From the NCBI GenBank assembly GCA_050013075.1, contig JBEKFZ010000091.1, positions 1 through 17,068 on the forward strand: 17,068 nucleotides of DNA, given 5' to 3'. Shown here in pieces: positions 7,164 to 12,778 of this stretch (position 1 is the first letter of the stretch; each line of letters starts with the position of its first letter). A program made the translations under genes and the position numbers. This DNA comes from JBEKIK01 sp050013075 (GTDB taxonomy: Bacteria > Planctomycetota > Planctomycetia > Pirellulales > Thermoguttaceae). Under the pieces are notes generated by a model. That model was not told the origin of the DNA. It was given only the letters and a program-made list of their open reading frames with translations, and searched no databases.

Positions 7164-8750
7164 ATGACATATAAAATTGCAGTCTTATTGCCCTTGTTTG
7201 GGCTTTCTCTTGCATCGGCTTGGGGCGCAACCGGGCAATTGGATTTAACCGTCGTCGACAAAGACACGGGCAAACCGGTTGCCTGCCGGATGCACCTGGC
7301 AGGTCCGAACAACAATAAGCCCCGCAAGGTCGATAAAGCCCCTTTCTGGCAAGATCATTTTGTCTTCCCCGGCCATATTCTCCTTAAATTGCCCTTGGGA
7401 AATTATACGTTCGTAATCGAACGCGGTTTGGAATATCTCGATCAGCACGGCAGTTTTACCTTCAATGCCTTTGCCGAGGATTCGAAGCAGATCGAATTGC
7501 ACCGGTTTGTCGATATGTCGGCCGAGGGATGGTGGTCGGGCGATTTGGACGTCCGCCGGCCGGTCGGCGATATCGAATTGCTCATGTCGGCCGACGATCT
7601 GCACGTGGCCGAGGTGATTTCCTGGACCAACGATAAATCGCAGTGGAGCGGAAAATCCCCGCCCAAGCAGGCCCTGGTCCGCTTCGACGGCAACCGCTAC
7701 TATCATCTCATGGCCGGATCGGTATCGAGGGCGGGCGGGGAGGTCCTTTTCTTTCACCTGCCCACGCAGCTTAGCGCACCCGAGGGCAACGCTGAATACC
7801 CACCCCTGGCCAAAGTCATCAAAGAGGCAATGAATCTCGCTCAAAAGTCCCCTCTCCCGACCAACCTTCGGTCGGTGCCCGGAGAGGGTCAGGGTGAGGG
7901 CAAAGCCGATGTTTGGGTCGATGTCACTCGGCCGTTTTGGTGGGACCTGCCCGTGCTGGTGGCCTTGGGACAGGTCGATTCGATCCAGGTAGCCCACGGC
8001 GATATCTGCCGCGAAACGGTCATTCCCCACGAAACCGGCGGCAAACCCCGCGACATGGTCCACTATCCCAACCCGTTCGGCAATCCGCTGTGGTCGCAAT
8101 ATATCTATTTCCAACTTCTGGAATGCGGATTACATATTCCGCCCAGCGCGGGCAGCGGTTCGGGCGTTGCGCCCAATCCGGTCGGACAGAATCGCATGTA
8201 CGTTCACGTCGATGGCGATTTCAGCTACGAAAAATGGTGGCAAAGTTTCCGCGCCGGACAGGTGGTTATTACCAACGGCCCGCTGATGCGGCCCAAGGTC
8301 GACGGCGAACTGCCCGGCCACGTATTCCAGGCCGAAGCGGGCGGCCGGTTCGATTTTGAAATCGGTCTGACCATCTCTATCCGCGATCCGATAAGCTACC
8401 TGGAGATTATCAAAGACGGCCAGGTGGCGGAGTCCGTGCGTTTTGACGAGTACGCCAAGAGCGGCAAATTGCCCAATCTGCACTTTGACCATAGCGGCTG
8501 GTTCCTTCTCCGCGCGATAACCGACGTGGGCAAGACCTTCCGTTTCGCCATGACCGCGCCGTACTACGTCGAAATCGGCTACAAGCCGCGGATCAGCAAA
8601 AAAGCCGCCCAGTTCTTCCTGGATTGGGTCTATGAGCGGGCAAAGCAGATCAAGTTGGACGATCCCCAACAACAACGCGAAGCGCTGGACCTGCATCGCC
8701 AGGCCCGCGACTTCTGGCAGGAAATGATTTTCAAGGCCAATGCGGAATAA
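7164..8750 (+). CDS. Secreted CehA/McbA-like (PHP-type) protein, probable non-catalytic variant
   Basis: The 528-residue product starts with a clear signal peptide (MTYKIAVLLPLFGLSLASAWG). A carboxypeptidase-regulatory-like beta domain follows (about 24-115; LDLTVVDKDTGKPVACRMHL). A larger domain resembles planctomycete CehA/McbA metallohydrolase-like proteins (WWSGDLDVRRPVGDIELL, about 123-140; later FWWDLPVLVALGQVDSIQVAH). In the active family I expect GDLHVHR at the first motif. Here it reads GDLDVRR, so both metal-binding His residues appear lost, each explainable by one base change. Residues 229-246 (SPLPTNLRSVPGEGQGEG) are encoded by an inserted palindromic repeat. The start is fixed by the signal peptide and an upstream in-frame TAA, yet has no Shine-Dalgarno site. 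Substrate and role are unknown; the family assignment is from memory and moderate. Confidence 0.6.
   Translation: MTYKIAVLLPLFGLSLASAWGATGQLDLTVVDKDTGKPVACRMHLAGPNNNKPRKVDKAPFWQDHFVFPGHILLKLPLGNYTFVIERGLEYLDQHGSFTFNAFAEDSKQIELHRFVDMSAEGWWSGDLDVRRPVGDIELLMSADDLHVAEVISWTNDKSQWSGKSPPKQALVRFDGNRYYHLMAGSVSRAGGEVLFFHLPTQLSAPEGNAEYPPLAKVIKEAMNLAQKSPLPTNLRSVPGEGQGEGKADVWVDVTRPFWWDLPVLVALGQVDSIQVAHGDICRETVIPHETGGKPRDMVHYPNPFGNPLWSQYIYFQLLECGLHIPPSAGSGSGVAPNPVGQNRMYVHVDGDFSYEKWWQSFRAGQVVITNGPLMRPKVDGELPGHVFQAEAGGRFDFEIGLTISIRDPISYLEIIKDGQVAESVRFDEYAKSGKLPNLHFDHSGWFLLRAITDVGKTFRFAMTAPYYVEIGYKPRISKKAAQFFLDWVYERAKQIKLDDPQQQREALDLHRQARDFWQEMIFKANAE
7848..7901. repeat. In-frame 54-bp palindromic element, copy in the CehA-like gene
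   Basis: It encodes SPLPTNLRSVPGEGQGEG. The DNA contains the inverted arms CCCTCTCCC / GGAGAGGG around a GACCAACC-TTC-GGTCGG core, with a trailing AGGGTGAGGG. It is 53/54 identical to 10612-10665, the single difference being a silent T/C. Being 18 codons long and free of stops, it leaves the host frame intact. Confidence 0.85.
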
Positions 8751-8814
8751 TCTGCCATACACACTGGAAATAAACCTCTTTGAAAAGGGGTCTGGCGAAA
8801 TTGCGGAAGGGGAG

Positions 8815-8820
8815 TATAAT
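8815..8820 (+). promoter_or_regulatory. Perfect TATAAT just upstream of the PIN gene
   Basis: A consensus -10 hexamer lies 8 bases before the ATG at 8829, so transcription would begin at or within a few bases of the start codon. The preceding GGGGAG (8809-8814) overlaps the promoter position and is 14 bases from the ATG, which is long for a ribosome site. The -35 at 17-base spacing (CTGGCG) is weak. Confidence 0.4.
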
Positions 8821-8828
8821 AACAATAA

Positions 8829-9314
8829 ATGAAGCCGACTCTATATCTCGAAACGACAATTCCAAGTTTTGTAATAGGAGATATTTCGCCTGTTCTTGTT
8901 ACAGCAGCGCATCAAGCGGCCACGCGATTTTGGTGGGCGGATAAACGGGATAATTATCGAATCTTCATTTCGCCTGTTGTCATCGGAGAAATCGAACGTG
9001 GAAAGAGCGAATTCTCCCAACAAAGGTTATTGATGATAAAGGATTTTCCCTTGTTGGAAGTCACTGAAAACATTGTCCAATTGTCGTCAAAGCTCCACCG
9101 ATACTTGGCGTTACCCGCTTCCGCGGAAACGGATGTCCTGCATGTTGCCTTGGCTTGCCATTATGAGATGGATTATTTGCTGACCTGGAATTTGAAACAT
9201 ATAGCCAATGGGCACGTTATTCGAGCCTTGTCGCGTTTCCATGATGAGCAAGCTATACCCGCGCCGACAATTTGCACTCCCGAAGAGCTTTTGGAAAGGA
9301 GCGAAGAAACATGA
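8829..9314 (+). CDS. PIN-domain protein, VapC-like toxin candidate
   Basis: PIN domains are metal-dependent RNases, often toxins of toxin-antitoxin pairs. The 161-residue product has acidic residues at PIN active-site positions: Glu8 (LYLETTIPSF, where many PIN proteins have Asp), Glu54 (VIGEIERG), Asp102 (SAETDVLHVALA) and the LLTWNLKHIAN segment (about 117-127). It ends with a TICTPEELL-like tail. I recognise this overall pattern from PIN proteins of cyanobacteria and planctomycetes that are followed by a short partner gene. Its TGA overlaps the ATG of the next gene in ATGA, indicating translational coupling. The toxin-first order is the reverse of most vapBC pairs. Toxicity is inferred; a housekeeping RNase is possible. 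Confidence 0.8.
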   Translation: MKPTLYLETTIPSFVIGDISPVLVTAAHQAATRFWWADKRDNYRIFISPVVIGEIERGKSEFSQQRLLMIKDFPLLEVTENIVQLSSKLHRYLALPASAETDVLHVALACHYEMDYLLTWNLKHIANGHVIRALSRFHDEQAIPAPTICTPEELLERSEET

Positions 9315-9487
9315 GCGATGAATTTGTCGAGGAAATACATGAAATCCGTCGTCATATCTCCGAAGAGTGTAATCACGATATAAATAAAATCGGAGCGTAT
9401 TTCATGGAATTGCAAAAACGATTTCCCGATCGCCTAATCCGGCATGTCCCGCAAACAGAACCCGAAACCGCGAAAATTCGGGAATAA
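9311..9487 (+). CDS. Small partner protein of the PIN gene, putative antitoxin
   Basis: The 58-residue product begins MSDEFVEEIHEIRRHISEEC and is charged and mostly helical-looking, with no transmembrane segment. A longer in-frame start at 9272 exists. I chose the ATG at 9311 because it overlaps the toxin stop by 4 bases and is preceded by GGAG (9298-9301). Similar short proteins with a VEEI..IR..I start commonly follow PIN genes of this type. The central NHDINKIGAYFMELQKRF fits such helical partners. Antitoxin function is inferred from position only. The stop at 9485-9487 is followed by about 125 non-coding bases. Confidence 0.6.
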   Translation: MSDEFVEEIHEIRRHISEECNHDINKIGAYFMELQKRFPDRLIRHVPQTEPETAKIRE

Positions 9488-9612
9488 TATCCGTTTGCGC
9501 GTGATGCACAAACACGGCTATCCGATCCCGGCGCCAATCAATCAAACCGCTTGCGTTGAAATCGTGGGGTGAGTAATTAGATGACCGGGAAAATATTTTC
9601 GATGGGAAATAA

Positions 9613-11829
9613 ATGCATCAAGATTTGGAGCTTTTATCCCCGGCCGGAGACTGGGCTTCATTAGAGGCGGCTCTGCAATCCGGGACCGACGCCGTGTATT
9701 TCGGCCTGCGAACGCTCAACGCCCGGCGCAGGGCAAAAAATTTTTCGCCCGCTGAATTCGTCAAGGCCGTCGAAACAATTCACGCCCGAGGGGCAAAGGC
9801 CTATCTGACTTTGAATATCGACCTGGCTGAGCGCGAACTTGGCCAGGCGGCAAGGATACTCGAACTTGCCCGGCAGTGCCGCGCCGACGCCGTGTTGGTC
9901 CGCGATCCCGCCCTGATGGCCTTGCGCGGGGAATATCCGGAAATCGAATTCCATTTCAGCACGCAAACCTGCATGGCCAACAGCGCGGACGCGGCAGCGG
10001 CCGGCAAGTTGGGCGCAAACCGCGTGGTCTTGGCCCGCGAAATGACGTTGGACGAAATCGCCGCCGCATCGGCCGTGGCGGGCGTAAAAACCGAGGTCTT
10101 CGTGCAGGGGGCGTTGTGTTTTTCGGTCTCGGGCCGGTGTTTGTTGTCGAGTTGGGTCGGAGGTCGAAGCGGAAACCGCGGTGCATGCACCAGCCCTTGC
10201 CGCGTTCCGTGGAGTGCGGCCGAATTGCCTGCCGGTACGCCGCTATCGATGAAGGACCTTTCCCTGATCGGCCGTCTGCCGGAACTGCGCCGGGCAGGCG
10301 TCACCGGGCTGAAAATCGAAGGCCGACTGAAAAACGCCGCCTGGGTTTCCCGGGCCGTGAGTCTATTCAAACGTGCATTGGCCATGGGAAAAAAGGGGAC
10401 AGGACCCCTATTAAAGGGTCCTGTCCCCCTTTTTCTTGAAGAAGCCGAGCAATTGGGCGCTTATACCGGCCGGGCGCTAACTTCTGCATATCTTGACGGT
10501 CAACGAGACGATTTGACCGCCCAGGCCGAAGGACGCCAACCATCCGCGGAAGTATTCGAGGACACAGAAAAATTGTCCCCTCTCCCTTTGGCAGAGGATA
10601 TAGCGGAACTGTCCCCTCTCCCGACCAACCTTCGGTCGGTGCCCGGAGAGGGCCAGGGTGAGGGCAGTGACGTTTATGCCGAGGAGCAATCGACCTACGA
10701 TCTGCAACTGATGATCGAGCCGAAAGGCATTGTCTGCACGTGCGTTTGCGGTCTTCGCACCCAACAGTGGACAATTCCCAAAACTGTCATCCGCCGGCCG
10801 CACAAGGCCATAGCCATCGGAACGCTTTTCGATCAACTCGCCCAAGCAGCGCTGCAAGGATTCCAACTCGGGCGGCGTGAAACAAACGACCCCGAGTTTC
10901 TCCTCACTCCCCGTGCGGTCAATGCACTGATGGATCGGATTTCCGCCGCCATTCATCTGGCTCAAAAATCACCCAACGAAATGGTCCGCATCGATCTGCC
11001 GCCGGCGGTAAGCAACCTGCTGGCCCAAAAAATGGGGACAGGACCCTTTTCTGATAGGGGTCCTGTCCCCTTTTTTTCCGCGAACCGCCTGTGCCTGGGC
11101 AAAAAGCCCGATCGGGCAAGGCTGGATGCAAAGGCCGCGACGGCTTTTTTGCGGCGCGTCCGCCCCAAAGGCGTGATTATCGAGGGACTGACCGGCAACT
11201 CGCTGGGCCGAATCAGTGCAATGTGCGAAAACGTCGCCTTGATCGCTGCCCTGCCGCAGGTGTTTTTCGAGGATGACATACCCCAAATCAAAAAACTGCT
11301 CATGGAGTGCGCTCAAGAAGGCGTGACCGTGGAAGTAAACAATTGGGGCGGTTGGCTCTTGGCAAAAGCCGCCGATGTAGAGATGGAAGCCGGCCCCGGC
11401 CTGCCGGTGCTCAACTCCCTGGCGGCCCAACTCCTTGCCGAAAAAGGCATAAAATGCGTCACCCTTTCGCCCGAGGCCGACCGCCGTCAACTGGAAGAAC
11501 TTTGTACCCATTGCCCCGCGCCCTGTTCGCTGGTCGTGTTCGGCCGGCCGCCGCTTATAACCACCCGGGTGAAAGTCCCCGAACGTTTTTTAGGACAAGT
11601 GCTGACCGATCGCCGCGACGTACGGATCATCCCCCGCCGCGAGCACGGTTTGTGCGTGTTTCGCCCCGTCGATCCATTCGATCTGCGCGGATTGACAAAC
11701 GAGCGAATCCGTGTCAAGCATTTGGTTGTCGATCTTGTCGGCTCAGACGATCCGCTGGCCGATTGGCAAAACGCTCCCCTGCCCCATAATAAAACCTTCC
11801 ACTTCAATTACGACCGCACACTGGCATGA
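9613..11829 (+). CDS. U32-family protein with DUF3656-like C-terminus, probable 23S rRNA hydroxylation factor RlhA
   Basis: The 738-residue product begins with a U32 peptidase-like barrel (ELLSPAGDWASLEAALQSGTDAVYFG). It carries the family signature EVFVQGALCFSVSGRCLLSS (161-180). Cys169, Cys176, Cys192 and Cys196 are the likely iron-sulfur ligands. The long C-terminal part (about 360-738) fits the DUF3656-containing RlhA subgroup rather than the shorter TrhP/YegQ tRNA-modification proteins. E. coli RlhA is required for hydroxylation of 23S rRNA C2501. The protein is longer than E. coli RlhA (653 residues). Much of the excess is palindromic-repeat peptide: about residues 260-274, 320-351 and 473-488. 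All insertions keep the frame and lie in apparent loops or linkers. Start ATG 9613 has only a short GGGA upstream. RlhA function rather than another U32 role is inferred. Confidence 0.85.
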   Translation: MHQDLELLSPAGDWASLEAALQSGTDAVYFGLRTLNARRRAKNFSPAEFVKAVETIHARGAKAYLTLNIDLAERELGQAARILELARQCRADAVLVRDPALMALRGEYPEIEFHFSTQTCMANSADAAAAGKLGANRVVLAREMTLDEIAAASAVAGVKTEVFVQGALCFSVSGRCLLSSWVGGRSGNRGACTSPCRVPWSAAELPAGTPLSMKDLSLIGRLPELRRAGVTGLKIEGRLKNAAWVSRAVSLFKRALAMGKKGTGPLLKGPVPLFLEEAEQLGAYTGRALTSAYLDGQRDDLTAQAEGRQPSAEVFEDTEKLSPLPLAEDIAELSPLPTNLRSVPGEGQGEGSDVYAEEQSTYDLQLMIEPKGIVCTCVCGLRTQQWTIPKTVIRRPHKAIAIGTLFDQLAQAALQGFQLGRRETNDPEFLLTPRAVNALMDRISAAIHLAQKSPNEMVRIDLPPAVSNLLAQKMGTGPFSDRGPVPFFSANRLCLGKKPDRARLDAKAATAFLRRVRPKGVIIEGLTGNSLGRISAMCENVALIAALPQVFFEDDIPQIKKLLMECAQEGVTVEVNNWGGWLLAKAADVEMEAGPGLPVLNSLAAQLLAEKGIKCVTLSPEADRRQLEELCTHCPAPCSLVVFGRPPLITTRVKVPERFLGQVLTDRRDVRIIPRREHGLCVFRPVDPFDLRGLTNERIRVKHLVVDLVGSDDPLADWQNAPLPHNKTFHFNYDRTLA
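10389..10434. repeat. In-frame palindrome GGGGACAGGACCC, copy A in the U32 gene
   Basis: The arms A-rich + GGGGACAGGACCC and GGGTCCTGTCCCCC + T-rich enclose a short loop. It encodes KKGTGPLLKGPVPLF (residues 260-274), between the end of the barrel domain (SLFKRALAMG) and EEAEQLGAYTGR. It is related to 11027-11077. Confidence 0.85.
10575..10665. repeat. In-frame CCCTCTCCC element: partial copy plus full 54-bp copy
   Basis: A truncated or variant copy (GTCCCCTCTCCCTTTGGCAG, from 10575) precedes a full copy at 10612-10665 that encodes SPLPTNLRSVPGEGQGEG. The full copy is 53/54 identical to that in the CehA-like gene. They lie in the linker between the U32 barrel and the C-terminal domain. Confidence 0.8.
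11027..11077. repeat. In-frame palindrome GGGGACAGGACCC, copy B in the U32 gene
   Basis: A perfect 13-bp arm pair GGGGACAGGACCC / GGGTCCTGTCCCC is extended by A-run and T-run flanks with a 10-base loop. It encodes KMGTGPFSDRGPVPFF between LPPAVSNLLAQ and NRLCLGKKPDR. It shares the GTGP...GPVP peptide and reading frame with copy A. Confidence 0.85.
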
Positions 11830-12288
11830 GAGTAAGGAATAGGGGGATAGGGATTAGCGACTGTGATTAGATTTTTATCGGATGCCATGCCCACGCTTGC
11901 GTGGGCATGTGCTGGAAGCGTTCCCTACTACTACTCCCTTCCCTTTACTTCCTTAACCGCAACGGCCTTCTCTGTGGAGTGCACACGCGGTCCGCAGTCA
12001 AGGCTTTTTTTAGCTCTTCCGGTTCGAGGTCCAAAAACGCGGTATTAGACAATCCGATTTCTCTCCCTAACTCTATTCCCGATCCTCTATTTTCCCCTTA
12101 CCCACTTGTTGTTTTGGCTTTTAGCAGGCAAGGACTTCCTAAATTATCTAATCTATCGGGCTTGATTATTTTTTGGCTTTATTACTAGCCCAATTAACCG
12201 AAGAAATACAAGTATAGTTAGTATCTTTTGCCGCCGGTTAGCCGGGGTATCGGGGCCATTGGGCAAATGGATGAAAAGGAGCATACAC
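11830..12288. other. Gene-poor region, low complexity and one palindrome
   Basis: About 460 bases follow the U32 gene with no supportable gene. They begin with GGAATAGGGGGATAGGGATT-type words and include the palindrome at 11886-11909. Further on are reverse-oriented words of CTCTATTCCCGATCCTC type (about 12070-12100). The last 100 bases are AT-rich and should hold the promoter of the Cys-rich gene, but no well-spaced -35/-10 pair stands out. Confidence 0.45.
11886..11909. repeat. Palindrome CATGCCCACGC-TT-GCGTGGGCATG
   Basis: A perfect 11-bp stem lies 57 bases after the U32 stop. It is not followed by a T-run. It could act as a 3'-end stabiliser or be another member of the local palindrome population. 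Confidence 0.6.
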
Positions 12289-12741
12289 ATGCGATGGTTA
12301 AGTTGGGCGTCCGTTTTGTGTTTATTACTGCTGGTTAACGCGGCGATTGCGGACGCCGGATGCGCAACCTGCGGCGGCAATGATATGGGGAGCTATCGGG
12401 CGTATCGCGGGCCGGCGTGTTTTGCTCCGCCTGGATATTGTTTAGCGCCGGGCTGTTGCGAATGTCCGCCCTCGGCTTGCGACAATGCCTGGGACGGCTA
12501 TTGCGAGGAAAAAGCCAAATGGCAGGCGTTTTTCGCCCGGGTAGGCACACCTCGGGCACATGGCCATGGATATATTTCAGCGGTCCCGGCCGAAGCATGC
12601 AATAGTTCCCCGACGGTTCAACCCGCCGTGGAATCACAGCCGAAGGCGGCCGCCAAATCGGCCGTTCCGCCGGCCCCGCCTACTCCTGTTCTATCGCCGG
12701 GCAAGGCAACGTTGAAATCCGACAGCCAGTGGTTTCGCTAA
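12289..12741 (+). CDS. Small secreted Cys-rich protein, function unknown
   Basis: The 150-residue product has a signal peptide (LCLLLLVNAAIADA) with likely cleavage just before Gly24-Cys25. The exported part has ten Cys residues (25, 28, 44, 51, 56, 57, 59, 64, 72, 104), including a CCEC cluster. The core CECPPSACDNAWDGYC is followed by a charged EEKAKWQAFFARVG. The C-terminal 45 residues are a Pro/Ala-rich linker-like tail. The ATG at 12289 is preferred over an upstream in-frame ATG at 12259 because AGGAG lies 7 bases before it. The start of a lipoprotein was considered, but Asp at -3 does not fit a lipobox. I associate this Cys pattern with small planctomycete proteins of unknown role. It converges on the TMTC-like gene, with 37 bases between the stops. 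Confidence 0.75.
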   Translation: MRWLSWASVLCLLLLVNAAIADAGCATCGGNDMGSYRAYRGPACFAPPGYCLAPGCCECPPSACDNAWDGYCEEKAKWQAFFARVGTPRAHGHGYISAVPAEACNSSPTVQPAVESQPKAAAKSAVPPAPPTPVLSPGKATLKSDSQWFR

Positions 12742-12778
12742 GCGCGTTTATCTTTAAAAAAGCGATTAACTCGGACGA

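Noticed and set aside
9444..9572. 42-residue frame (MSRKQNPKPRKFGNN...) overlapping the end of the PIN partner gene
   Set aside because: No ribosome site or known family; a frameshifted tail of the partner gene is possible but not supported.
7842..11026. Shared LAQK residues just before two inserted elements as a target-site preference
   Set aside because: Only two cases, and in the second the A-run belongs to the palindrome arm; too little to claim a target.
10389..11077. GGGGACAGGACCC hairpins with T-runs read as intrinsic terminators
   Set aside because: They look like terminators at DNA level but lie inside one uninterrupted 738-codon gene with conserved sequence after them. Premature termination there is possible but not the simplest reading.
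11863..12188. Overlapping 61- and 95-residue plus-strand frames after the U32 gene
   Set aside because: They run through a palindrome and low-complexity words, with no start signal and no domain.
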